Below, in pieces: positions 11,424 to 22,727 of a stretch of DNA of 64,000 nucleotides. Source of the stretch: Parascedosporium putredinis (lineage: Eukaryota; Ascomycota; Sordariomycetes; Microascales; Microascaceae); assembly GCA_949357655.1 (NCBI GenBank), contig CASHTG010000015.1, positions 2,294,001 through 2,358,000 of the forward strand, in the 5' to 3' direction. A program made the position numbers and the translations under genes. The notes below the pieces were generated by a model. That model was given only the letters and a program-made list of their open reading frames with translations. It made no database searches and was not told the DNA's origin. The first letter of the stretch is position 1. Each line of letters opens with the position of its first letter.

Positions 11424-14400
11424 GGCGACGAAGATTCCTCAACAGGGGGACAGCCAATTTAGGGGCGGCGTCACAGCGTCAACGGAAAGACCAGTGTCAA
11501 ATTCACCGGTGCCCTGTGCGTAGGGGTTGCCGATCAAAAGATCACCCACCTGACGTCGTACCGGGTAAGCGTGGTGGGGGCCAGTGTCTGTGGTGCTCGA
11601 GAAACTATTATTCGCCCTCCAGCACAAGAACACCACTAAAATTGTGGCGTTCAAAGTAAGGGGACGATTTCGTCGGGTACCAATGAAACTTCGTCCTGGT
11701 CCTTGAATCGCTGGGTCCAATTATCCAGAAGCGGTTAGTGGCGCGTGCGATATTTGCCTTGCGTGGGTGTCCGAGATTGGATTGGCTGGGCGATGGTAAT
11801 CAGCGCTGGCCACCAAACTGGTCGTTCCAGCTGGCCCGTGTCCCGATACTGTTGCTGGCTATGCGCGGTGGTTAGTGAAAAAAAGAAGACACAAGGCTTG
11901 TGCACCAAGATTCCCGCGTGCCGCTCCCGTCTCCAAAAGCTCAGACACAATGATACGGTCCCTGTCCAGCACACCAAAAGGCTGCTGACAGGTACCCACA
12001 CTGAGCGTGAAGGAGGGGCGTCTGGCCCTCTGTATGGTCCAGACCACACCTTTGTTTACTTCCCCTTGATTTATCTCCGACTCATTCTTCAAGAACAAAC
12101 TTGATTTTGATACTCACAGAAAGAAAACGAGGAGGTCGTTGGTGATTTGGATAGAATTTGTCCCGTCGAGTGTGGTCAGGGCAGGTAATAAAACTGTTGG
12201 ATGTCGTCGGGAGTTCGGCGTGTCTGTCGGTGTACAGGACGTGCGCGCGTCGCCTCGGGGCTCGACTATTATCTTCTGTCTCTTTGCGCAACGCTGTTAG
12301 TATTTCGTGTGTCTGCATCTTCCCGTGTCCTTGGTCTTCCCTCCCTCACACAGCGGCGTTGGTGTCTCAAGTGGCCGCAGACGGGAGGCAAAATACTAGT
12401 AGGCAAGGATCCATCTTACCTTGAAATTCGGGTGTCAGGGTTTGGTGAGGGGTAAAGGTTGTCAACCCAAAAGTCCGATCCTGAACTCGAAGCCTTATCT
12501 TCGTCCTGGGGTTGACAGCTGACCGCCCTTTGAGGGGAAGTCGAGGCCTTCAAGCTGTTTCTCGCCCCTTCCACAATGTTGGAGAGAAAGACACTGCGAG
12601 ACACCGAGTCTATACGAGAAGGTGCTTCCGACACACAAAGACTTTGCTGTGGGAGGCGCCTGCTAGCTCTGGGGAAGACTGGGACGAAGAAGAGAAGGAG
12701 CGATGGTTGGGAAGAAGAGTGAGGGTGACCGCAGTATTAGAGATTGCTGGTCGGGAGAGCAAGAGTGCTCACGGCTTTTCGGGGACCTTGGCCGTCGAGC
12801 TCTGTGGACCAAGGAACGGTTGATGGGTCAAGTGAGACTTGTAGATGAACCGGGGCGCCGAATGGGGGACGTTTTCCTCTTGTTCCTTTTCCCGAGGAAA
12901 CGAATGCGTGAGCCGCGCTGGCCTGATTCGAAAAGAGCCTACAGCATCTGCCGCGCTGTGCGGATAGAGGCGGCGATGTGAGGATATTTTCCAGCCGACC
13001 TTTGGCGTCGATCTTCCGAGCAAAGCTGTTTCTGCTTTATTATTATTACTATACTACGCAAGAGCAAGCAGCGAGCAGCGAGCGAGGGGCGAGTTACGTC
13101 TGTATATGTATCTCCCCCTCGCCTCGTACTATTACTATCCGCACTTGTCAAACCGCAATCTTTGAGGTATTGGGATGCACGACAACCGAGCACAGTCCCC
13201 ACGATGGGGCGTTACAACGCCGGGCCAGTGCTATTTCTGTGCACTGCCTGCCCAAGCGTGTCAGATCAGGGACCCATTGGGGATGCTGCGGGCATCAGGT
13301 CGCCAGGGCAGTTGGACTGGTACCTGTACCATACCCTCACCCAGCTACAGTTGCTATGGTACCTGCCTGCAGCACCACCGTGATCAGACGCGCAGCGTGC
13401 AGAAACCCCTTCCTTTTCCCCATGGTTGGGCGCTACACAGCAGCCATCGATGCCAAATCAGCTCCTGTCAATGGACTTGTTATACTGGGTCAGCCAGTAA
13501 TCATGCATCAGAGGGACTGATCAGGTCCCCCAATTTCCTTTGAAGAACGAATAAGACACTCTTGCTGCTTTTTTGTTGATCCTAGTCAATTGACATTTAC
13601 CGAGGTAAACGGAGCAACTACGCGTAATAGCATTGAGCTCTCTTGTTCAAGTTAACAGCACAGGTCCGATAGCAATCGTCTTTGGGCTGGGTTGGGCAAT
13701 GGATCTTTCTTGCAGCCGGAACCTCAGTCCTCAGGCTAGACACGACCTCGCGAGGTGGCTGAACGCGTCCGATCATATATCCCCCACCCTGCTTTCCCCA
13801 GAGCGCGTCCATCAGCCGCCACCTGTCCCGAATCTCGTGGGGACCCCGAACGCCTTCGAGCCGCCATCTTCAATATCTTTTCATTTGCAAGAGACGCCGA
13901 ATTTTGCAAGTACTCTGTCTGCCGAATGTGGTACCTATTTTCAAGTACTTCGTAGCATTACAAGTACAAGGAAAAGTAACAAAACGTTGATCCCTCCTGA
14001 AGAAAGGGCTGCAAGGTCAAGGTGTCTTCGGATATTGGAGGGTTGAACAGGGTTGCATTGAGAGCTGTCAAGGGTCTTTGCTCCCTCATACAGCATAAAT
14101 GCTAGCCTCCAAGACAAGTACGAAGTATTAGTGCAAGAGCACATCAGACGAAAACCTTGAATTTTGACCCCATGAACTGAGACAAGCAACAGGATTAAGC
14201 GTTGCTCCATCTAGCGGTGAAGGCGCGGGGTCAGAGCTTCCTGGCGTGCGGTTCGAGCGACTGCACGAACCAACGGTGGGTTTCGGCGCTGATCTCAGCG
14301 CTCCACAGTATCTAACCTGGGGATATCGCGTCCACAAATGGTCACTGTTGAGTACTTGTATGTTGATTGGGGTCCCCGAAAGTCAATAATGGAATTGATC

Positions 14401-15657
14401 AATTCGTGCACGTACGAAGCACATACTTGTACAAAATACACTCATCCGTCCTGCGTGCAGATGGCCGAATCCCCGTCAAGGTAAAGGTTGCCTAGGGCAG
14501 CGCCCCGCTCCTCCGTGGGGTTCCTGCAGCAAGTTTCTGGCAGGGTAAGGTCAGTGCAGGGAGAGCTTTGAAGACACCTGGACATCTTCAAGCCTGGGGG
14601 TTCGCGGCTTTCCTTCGTTCACATCACTAAAAGAGAAGTATTATTGTTTTCAGCAACTTGTAATACTCATATTGATCCATTCAATCAATATCTACCTCGG
14701 TAGGTCGGGGGATTGTTAATACCTCGCCCGATCACAGGTACAGGCAAAATGCTGCACCGGCGCGCCAAAATGAAGACTGTCATTGTATGAAGGGCAAAGT
14801 TGGTCCACGCGCCAGCTTCGCACCAGCATGGCCATCTGGCGCAGAAACCAACCATTATTCAATGAACTATTAACTCGTCTCTCTATGAGTCTACGAGATG
14901 AATACCCACGGCAGTTACCGAAGTACATGAGGGCTCCTCCCCTTCAGCCGTAGAGACGAGAGGGATAAAACCATCGCATACGTGCAACGTAGACTGTAAG
15001 TGGTGCGTGTTATCCTCTTCAAGACGAAATAGACGTGTCCGCAAGTTATTAGCGTGGTCATTGTTGAGCGGTTACTCTCAACTCGTTCGACCAGGTTTTG
15101 TGTTGGGAGTCTGTTATATGGAGGAGGTTCTTATGCCGCTTATGCATCAACTTATACCCCCGAAAGTTGATGATGAGCTTTTCTCCCTTCTTCTTTGTCC
15201 TGGCCGCGGGCACCGAAAGAGTATTGGTGACAAGTTTTGGGATCAAGGGGTTCCGCAAACGTTTGTTTTCATTTAACCGCTTCCCACATTGGTTTTGAGT
15301 AATAGTGTGGGACGATACTCTTGGTTGAAAATTATATATTTACATATAGATACAATACACGGAAGGGTATCTTTTGTACCGCAACATCGCGCCCTCCAAT
15401 ATCAACCTACTGATAATTCATTCCCAGCTCGTGCTCTTATTTTCTGTTCCGGCCTAGCACCGCGGCCCGTGTCGCGTCCACTGCCATATTCAGCCATCAT
15501 TCATTATGAACGTTTTTCTACCTCTCACAGCATCCGCCTCTCCCGCAACAAAAAGCAGGCGAGAGGTGAAGCGGTTCGCCGAACTTGTTGCCGTCCCCTT
15601 TCGTATTGGTAATATCGTACAAATATTCGTTAGTCGGTCCGTCAGCCTTTGGTATCC
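11424..15657. other. Gene-poor interval upstream of the CAP-Gly gene
   Basis: About 4.2 kb with no gene I can support on either strand. It probably contains the CAP-Gly promoter and 5' UTR near 11424-12100. The part at 13.6-15.6 kb looks less GC-rich and has several copies of AAGTAC/GTACTT and the ACCTCGGT motif (13598 and 14695). Open frames at 12512-12823, 13633-14046 and 15007-15276 lack recognisable domains. Confidence 0.4.
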
Positions 15658-16901
15658 CTAGCGGGAACTTCTCTCGACAATGTCCTGCCGCGAAATTGGC
15701 CGACTTCCGTCGTTGAAGACAAAGGCCTCGCGTCTTAGTCTTCGGATATCCTCCGCCGACAGATCAGGGTCTTGCACCCCGTCCTCGCCCTCTCCTGGTC
15801 GGGCGGTGCTAAACGTTATGTCCCAAACTTCCTGGTACGGGGGCGATTCTACTTTCGCGACTAGTCCGCATCGTCTAAGAGTATCCAAGCCCATGGAGGC
15901 CGTCCTAATGCAATCGACAATGCTGCGAATGGGGTTGTTCTTGTTCCCCTCCGTGTACATTTTGAAGTTTGCCTGGATTTCGCCTTCCGAGTCGCCCCAG
16001 TTCTGCTTGGCTAGCCATCGTTCTACAAACTTTGCCTTGATAAGCTCTGATGCGCCGTTTTTCTGTATCAGTTGATAGATGATGAGTAGGTTGGTGCGTT
16101 CCGCCATATCTCGTAGGTAATACTCGTCGAAGTGGGGGTCGTTAAGCTTGGGGAGCTCGTCCTCGTCGAGGCCGATTTCTAAAGACCGGACCATCGCTAC
16201 ATAAGCTTTTAATGTGTCGAACGTTGCCGGGGTCTCTATATGACCGATCGAGATGAGACCTCGGAGTTAGCCAAATCGTGTCCCTTGCTTTGCAGCGACG
16301 GCAGCAGAAAGAAAAAGAAAAGAAAAGGAGAGAAAAGATGAAAGGGGAGCGGGAGGTTTGGGGCCATACCACCAGTTTGCGACAATAGGAGAGCGAGGGC
16401 TTTGAGACATTGTAGCCGATAGTCGTAATCCGTTCTAGTTATCCCATGGAGAAGGATGTGAACAGTATCGTCATCGTTAACCGCGCGATCGCAGAGAATC
16501 TTCACTGCCACCTCTCGGATAGAATAGCTAGGGTGGTTGATAAGCTTCTCCAAGGTTTCTAGTTGCAAAGAGTCTTCCGTCTCTTGCGTAATGTATTGCG
16601 TCTTTGGTTCTGAGCGCTCGATCTTGTTGTCTTCAATGACCATAGTGACAACCGCCATCATGCTACTGATTAAGGCGACTGCCGCCACGCCCATCCCAAC
16701 CAGGGCTACGCGGTCATCGCGCAAGAAGGACATAAATCCCATGTTTGCCGCATTGGTCAACGACCTCTTATTGCATTGTAATCTCCTTCTCCCCTCTTCG
16801 ATCTCACTCTCAGGACTAGGGGTGTACGTCGTGCTGGTCGTAATTCGTTCGCTCGAGCGTTGTGGTGATGCCACACCGAACCGTGTTTGAGGGGAAGGCA
16901 T
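15658..16901 (-). CDS. Single-pass membrane protein with armadillo/HEAT-like repeats, function unknown
   Basis: This is an intact two-exon gene (16370-16901 and 15658-16235) encoding about 369 residues. The donor is GTATGG and the acceptor ATATAG, and the junction reads QTG-ETPATF in frame. Near residue 60-85 there is one hydrophobic segment (DDRVALVGMGVAAVALISSM and following). It is followed by helical repeat-like sequence with LEKLINHPSYSIREVAVKIL and DYRLQCLKALALLL, then a conserved-looking C-terminal half (DPHFDEYYLRDMAERTNLLI). The layout suggests an ARM/HEAT-type scaffold anchored by one N-terminal transmembrane helix; which membrane is unknown. I do not recognise a named family. It is transcribed divergently from NOP14 with only about 300 bp between the two start codons. 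Confidence 0.8.
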
Positions 16902-17205
16902 GACCAGTAGGTCTGCTCAGCGAAGAAGGTTGCTTGAGCTTATAATCTGCCCCCTTCACCGCTTTACCCGGGCGGTGAAAGAGATAAGATAAGACGGCGC
17001 AAAGCAGAAAAATCCTAGCCATGGCCCTCACAAAAAATTAGTACAGGACCAAAAAGATCACCGCTCAGGGAATCGCTGAACGGCAGAGGCAGGGCCTTGA
17101 TTTTTTTCTCCTTCCCTTCTTCTCAACCATTTGCGCTTCCTTCTTCCCTATTTTCTCCCAGAAGAGCGGGTCAAGAAAAAGGCTTGTCAGCCAGCTAGCC
17201 TCGCG
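16902..17205. promoter_or_regulatory. Short bidirectional promoter region (membrane repeat protein / NOP14)
   Basis: About 300 bp separate the two divergent start codons at 16901 (-) and 17206 (+). A CT-rich stretch at 17101-17160 just before the NOP14 start is typical of fungal 5' leaders. The promoter role is inferred from gene orientation only. Confidence 0.5.
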
Positions 17206-20043
17206 ATGCCTCCGTCACAGCTAAAACGCCTAAAATCCTCCCTCCGGGAGCAGGGCATTATAGGCCCCCAACAATCCAAGAAGCAAAAAGGAAGCTGGCC
17301 CAAGATGCCAAAGCAAGCGGCGAGAAGCGTCTGCGCCGTAGCGAGGCCCTTGGAGAGATTCGAGACCAGTTCAACCCTTTCCAGTTCAAGCACAATCCCC
17401 GAGGCCCCAAATTCCAGGTTACCACACTTCAATCCCCAAATGACAAGGGAATCAAAGGACGGCCGGGTGTGTCCAAGGCGCTTGGCGAAGAAAGGGTAAG
17501 CGAGAGACGGCCCCTTCACAATTTTTGGACGAAATCTTTTCTTGCTCTCTAACTCACATGGTATCTAGCGCCGGGAAACCCTCTTGGTGGAAATGCAAAA
17601 GAGAAACAAAGTAGGCGGTATCCTCGATCGTCGATTCGGAGAGAATGACCCGACCATGGCCCCAGAGGACAAGATGCTAGAACGATTCGCGCGGGAGAAG
17701 CAAAGGCTGCACAAGAAGAGCTCCCTCTTCGACCTCGAAGAGGATACGCCGAGCTTTGGTCTCACTCACAACGGCCAAGCTCTCTCACTGGACGGGCCGA
17801 ACCTCAATGACGACTTCGACGAGGACGACCTGTCGAACGACAGTGATGGTTCGGGGGACGAAAGGAAAATATCGAAGCGACAGAGGCTGGCTGATGCCGT
17901 AGCCGACCTCGAGGCTGCAGAAGAAGAGGCCGACGAAGACCCCGACCGAAAAGGACAAAGGCCGAAGTCATGAAAGAAGTCATCGCCAAGTCAAAACTTC
18001 ACAAATACGAACGACAGGCGACAAAGGAGGAGAACGACGACCTAAGAATGGAGGTTGATCAGGACTTCCATAGTATAAAGTCGCTCCTGTTTTCAAGGGA
18101 TATGAGGGAAAGGCCTGCAGCTTCCGCTGCGGGAGGGGCAGACAAGAGCGTCACCTTTATGCCTGGAGTGGATAAGGCCGCAATGGAGAAAGAATTCGAT
18201 ATCCGGTTAAAGCAATTGGCCATGGACAAGCGCGCACAGCCGGCCGCACCCACCAAGACGGAGGAAGAAGTAGCAGAGGAGAGGATAGAAAAGTTGAAGG
18301 AGCTCGAAGAAAAACGCCAACGCCGAATGCGAGGAGAGGCGGAGAGTGAGTCAGAGGAAGAAGTGGAGAGTGAGAACGAAGATCAGGATGAGGATGAGCG
18401 CGCAGTCATCGAGGGTGGCGCGATCCAGATGATACCCCTGGACAAAGACGAGGACTTTGGCCTTGGCACAGGTATCAAGGCTCGGCCAACGGCGACAGAG
18501 CTGGGACTGGACGACGAAGATGATTTCTTCATCGAGGATGATCTCGTAGCGAGCGGCTCCGAGCTCGAGCTCGAGCTCGACGAAGAGTCCTCCTCCGAGG
18601 ATGACCTGGAAGCAAACGACGATGGTGACGAGGATGACTTCACCAAAGGACTCTTAACTGCCGCGGAGGAAGCCAACCCGGAATTTGAGGATCTCTCAGC
18701 ACTTCAACCCAAGGCCCGCGAGGGTGGCGATGACGACGGTATCCCTTACACTTTCCCCTGCCCGCAAACACGCGAGGAGCTTCTCCAAGTCATTAAGCCG
18801 TATCCGAGAGAAAAGCTGCCCACGATTATACAGAGAATTCGTGCCATCTACCACCCCCGCCTTGACAGCAAGAACAAGGAGAGGCTCGGGGCCCTTTCAA
18901 AGGCACTAGTCGACTTTATCGCCGCCCCTGGCGAGTCTAGCACGACGGGTTTTGCCACCCTAGAAAGCGTGACACGGCATCTTCACTCCTCTCCAAGAGC
19001 TTCGCTGTCGATATCGCCCAGCAGCTCCGAATGCATCTCCAGTCAATGGCGGACTCGCGAGCTACGGCCCTCCGAAGCGGCGATCTCGTCGTGTTGTCTG
19101 CAATTGGCTCCATTTTTCCGACCTCGGATCACTTCCACCAGGTCGTCACCCCCGCCATGCTTGTTATGGCTAGGTACCTCGGACAGAGCAAGCCGCAAAC
19201 CCTCGCCGACTACGCGACAGGGATCTATCTCGCTACACTCACTATCCAGTATCAGCAACTCTCTAAGCGGTACGTCCCAGAGTTTATGAACTTTTGTCTC
19301 AATACACTCTGCGCTTTAGCGCCTGTGGCATCCAAGTCAAGCCTCGGTGATTTCCCCATCCACCCCCAGCAGAAGGAATTCGCATTCGTGGCGACGGCAG
19401 CGCTGCGGTGAGAAAGCTAGCGTTCAGCGATTGCACGGCCCGAAAGCTATCCCCGGCTGATGAGGAGGTCCTGAAGGCCTCCCTCATGCAGACGACCATC
19501 CAGCTGCTCGAGGTATCGGCAGATACATGGTCTACGAAATCCGCCAGCCTCGAAACTCTCCAGCCGATCGCCAAGGTCCTGAAGTACCTGTGTAGCAAGA
19601 GCAACCGACCCAAACTCCCATCCGCCCTCAGCGACAAGATCGCAAAGGCCTTTACCAAGACCGAGCGAGCAATGCGAGTCGCGGAACTTTCCCGACGGAC
19701 TGTGGAGTTGCATCATCACAAGCCGCTCGCGATCAAATCGTACGTGCCCAAATTCGAGAACGAATTCGACCCGAACAAGCACTACGATCCGGATCGCGAG
19801 CGAGCGGAGCTGGCTCAGCTCAAGGCAGAGCACAAGAGAGAACGCAAGGGCGCGATGCGGGAGCTGCGCAAGGACGCACATTTCATGGCGCGGGAGAAGC
19901 TCAAGATCAAGAAGGCCAAGGACGAGGCGTACGAGAAGAAGTTCAAGAAGCTCGTTGCGGAGATCCAGGGCGAGGAGGGCCAGAAGTCGAACGAGTACGA
20001 CAAGGAAAAGAGGGCAAGGAAGCGTGCGAGGATGCGAGGGTAG
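17206..20043 (+). CDS. nop14: NOP14, 40S ribosome biogenesis factor (four apparent frameshifts)
   Basis: Nop14 is a nucleolar protein of the small-subunit processome needed for 18S rRNA maturation. Exon 1 is 17206-17495; the intron 17496-17568 starts GTAAGC and ends CTAG; exon 2 runs to 20043. The N terminus (MPPSQLKRLKSSLREQGIIG), RSEALGEIRDQFNPFQFK, RRETLLVEMQKRNKVGGILD, the acidic serine/aspartate-rich middle, the conserved block with MHLQSMADSRATALRSGDLV, and the basic C terminus ending KEKRARKRARMRG all fit the family and its length of about 900 residues. The frame slips by -1 at 17285-17289 (A5), 17949-17952 (A4), near 18986-18991 and at 19363-19367 (C5). Conserved sequence continues in the next frame each time, so these look like missed homopolymer bases. 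It is divergent from the gene on its left. Confidence 0.93.
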
Positions 20044-20517
20044 GAGAAGACGGCTCTTTCCGATATAGAATTCTAAATCTGTGGTTCGCCTTCATCTCGA
20101 TCATCATTTTGGAGCATAGGAAAGCAGAGTTAGCATATCCATTCCCAATACGGCCTCTGTACATAATATAGTAGATGAAGGAATTTATTCTCTGCAATTT
20201 CAAATTCGACTATCCCGAAAAACCAGGGTGGTGTGTGTGTGGACGAGAGAGCTCCGGCCGGCGGGACGGTTAGCCGTGATCTGCCAAGAAGTCGAGACAC
20301 GGGCACCAGGCCATATCCAGCCCCAGCCAAATTTATGGGGATTGGATATAAGGCAAGGCAATTCTGGAGTCGGAACACCAACTTCTTTTTCTCTCTAGGG
20401 TATATAAAAACGATGGCTCGACAGGAGAGAGACGGCGTCGCATGTTCCTGGCTTCGAGGCAAGCAGCTTATCTATAGAGAACGAGAAGCTCAAGGAGCCA
20501 AAAAAGTTTTGCTCCAT
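20044..20517. other. NOP14 3' flank
   Basis: This is the 3' flank of NOP14, including a short AT-richer stretch. At its right end, A6 at 20500-20505 reads as T6 on the minus strand, a likely RNA polymerase III stop for the adjacent tRNA gene. No protein gene is supported. Confidence 0.5.
20500..20505 (-). terminator. Probable RNA polymerase III terminator for the tRNA gene
   Basis: A run of six T on the minus strand lies 12 nt downstream of the tRNA 3' end (discriminator A at 20518). Runs of this length usually end Pol III transcription in fungi. Confidence 0.65.
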
Positions 20518-20695
20518 TGCTCCTGGAGGGGGTCGAACCCTCGCTATTTAACCCAGTTAGTCGCGGTTCGAAATGACCCTTATCGGGGTTATTGAAAGCT
20601 TGGGATTGAACTTACACTTTCGCATTTCTCGTCATATTGATCAGCTAAGCCGAATCAATATAAGAACGACACGCTAACCACTGCGTCACAGGAGC
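20518..20695 (-). tRNA. tRNA-Ile (anticodon UAU) with hairpin intron and an extra insertion
   Basis: Read on the minus strand, GCTCCTG at 20695 pairs with CAGGAGC at 20519-20525, followed by discriminator A. The D arm is ACGC..GCGT with A-box sequence TGACGCAGTGG. The anticodon stem TCGTT pairs with GACGA (one G-U pair), and the loop reads CTTATAT, giving anticodon UAU. After the anticodon lies an intron of about 24 nt whose ends, TATTGAT and ATCAATA, form a hairpin. The T arm is GAGGG-TTCGACC-CCCTC with a perfect stem and a B box. The oddity is length: 178 nt. Between the anticodon arm and the T arm there are about 80-90 extra nt that no standard tRNA explains, bounded by AAATGCGA and AAATAGCGA. 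It could be a functional gene with a second intron, a disrupted gene or a pseudogene. A T6 stop follows at the expected place. Confidence 0.65.
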
Positions 20696-21088
20696 ACGTT
20701 CGGAAAATTCCATGTTGGTGGATTATCCGGCTTATTTTAATTTATACAGCTATCACAGGGTTAAATAGCTAACCCTGGGCCTTGTCCACCTCCCGTTCGT
20801 TTTCTCTGTTAGTGAAGACTTGACAAACTGATCGCATCTCCCCGACTTTCGTTGAACTACTTGACTTGCCGTTTTCAAGTTTTTGTTTTGCTCTCTCTGG
20901 CCTTCTCGTTTCTTTCCCCAGGTCAAATTATCAGCTTATTGACACCTCCCAAGGCCCTATTCTCTTTTCCAAAAACCTACAACATCCTCATCAAGAGCAA
21001 GATTTACCCCCAGCTCAGGATACCCATCTTCCCATCTGCCTCGCATAAAAAGGGGAGGAAGCAACTCCCTATATTTAGAGAACCACAA
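20696..21088. other. GPATCH11-like gene leader region
   Basis: This is the 5' flank shared by the minus-strand tRNA and the plus-strand G-patch gene. Open sequence in frame with the gene extends back to 20852, but the residues are hydrophobic and unlike the family, so I take it as leader. Confidence 0.4.
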
Positions 21089-22116
21089 ATGCCACCGCCA
21101 CAAAAAGCCCCAGAGGAGGACTCGGAAGAGGATGACTACATGACCATGATCCTACCCACCGAGGCCCCCAAAACCGAATCTTCTCTTCAGCGCACCCAGC
21201 GCCTGAAGCGCGAGGCTGCAGCACGGGGCCGACCCAAATCGCGCGCTGAGATCGCCGAGGAAGAGGCTCAGCGCCGCGAGGCCACCCACTCGCGCTCCCT
21301 CCTAGAAGCCCCCGCCGCCATGGGTAGCAAAGGCCTGGCCATGATGGCAAAGATGGGGTTTCGCGGCGGCGCACTGGGAAAGGAAGGTTCCGGTGGTGTT
21401 ACGGAGCCGATTCGGGTATTCGTAAGGGAAGGCAAAGGCGGTCTAGGAATCGAGGAGGAGAAGAGAAAGAGAGCGAGGGAGGCGGAAGAGCAGGCGGAGA
21501 GGGAGGGCAAGAAGGTGAAGAAGATCGATCCGGGAGACTACAGAGCACGAATGATGCAGGAAAGGGAGACTGAACGGTTGGAGAGGCAGTATAGAGCGGC
21601 AGCTAGACTCGCGCAGCAGCTAGGCGAAGCTGAAAACGACGACGGCGAGACTGCAGCAGCGTCCGATGAAGAAGATACGGCCGGGATGGTAGACGCAAAG
21701 CAAAAGGCCACAGCCAAGACAAAAGCCAAGGCCGCGGCCCCCTAAAATCCATCAACATCCTGTGGCGCGGACTCGTCAAGGAGAGGGAGCTCGGCGAGCG
21801 GGACCGCGCCGCCAAACGCGAGCTCACGGATAGCCTGTCCTCCCGGTTGCCCGGATACGCGGCGGCCGACGAGGACAAGGACCCGGATTATAGGATGGCC
21901 ATGGGGAAAGATCGGGAGTTGTACGAGGCGGCGGAGGACCTCGACGAAGATGACGCCGAGCTGGAGGAGTTTGAGGCCCAAGAGCCCCGCGAGAAGCTGG
22001 CCAAGGTGCTGCAGCACCTGCGCGAGGAGCACAATTATTGCTTCTGGTGCAAGAGCGCGTACCCAGATGCGTCCATGGATGGATGCCCAGGCCTGACGGA
22101 AGAAGATCACGATTAG
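21089..22116 (+). CDS. G-patch domain protein, GPATCH11/CCDC75-like (one apparent frameshift)
   Basis: This is a G-patch protein likely to work with RNA helicases in nuclear RNA metabolism; the role is by family only. The start at 21089 (MPPPQKAPEEDSEEDDYMTM) is chosen because the acidic DYMTM motif is typical near the N terminus of GPATCH11 relatives. The G-patch core is MGSKGLAMMAKMGFRGGALG followed by EPIRVFVREGKGGLGI. A charged coiled-coil region with DPGDYRARMMQERE follows. The C terminus carries a DUF4187-like tail with HNYCFWCKSAYPDASMDGCP, a possible zinc site. The frame slips by -1 at a C5 run at 21738-21742: translation stops right after it, while LKSINILWRGLVKE and the tail continue in the next frame to 22116. 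One more C would restore about 342 residues. Confidence 0.85.
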
Positions 22117-22727
22117 GAGCATCAAACAGCGATGGAGTGGTTTATTAGCCTCGGCAAGAAGACCCGGCGTCCCTCCCGGTTCCGGTAGAACTAGGGAGAG
22201 CGAAGATGCATGAAAGCGCACACCTGACGTTTGCAAACGGCGCACGTTGAGTTGCGATGCAAGTAAGGCATAACCGCGAGACACTAATCCTCGAATAGAC
22301 ACCTATTCGCCGACTGCTCGATGGATAGACCGAAATTTCAAAATTTCTCTTACGCAAGGAAGCAAAGAGGCCACAGCCACAATATTATTGCCTCGTAATT
22401 GGTTTGTAGCAGAGGGTATATTTGTAAAGCCTAAGCGCAAGATAGAGACGAACCGTGGATATCATATAGAGAGATCCAACGAAATGGGGGAAAAGAAGAA
22501 GACAGAAGATCGAGTGGCTCTCGCAGAGAATGGCGGCCGGCCAAGCGAAACGAGATGCACCACAGTGGTGCTCTGAAACAAAACAAAGACAAAAACTCAT
22601 ACGAGTCTTCCTATTTACAGGCTAGCGAAATGAATAAACAAGGATAAACTTGCACACAAGGAGGTCATCGCGGACAGTGGGTATATAGGTAGATGATATG
22701 TGTAGCTCTCGCGCTCTTCTTCCACCC
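22117..22727. other. Convergent 3' flanks of GPATCH11-like and ELMO genes
   Basis: This is intergenic sequence between two convergent stop codons. I see no gene or repeat of note. Confidence 0.45.

Noticed and set aside
18940..19420. Possible extra introns in NOP14 to explain the frame changes
   Set aside because: No GT..AG pair with a branch site removes the shift without deleting conserved sequence; missing single bases explain it better.
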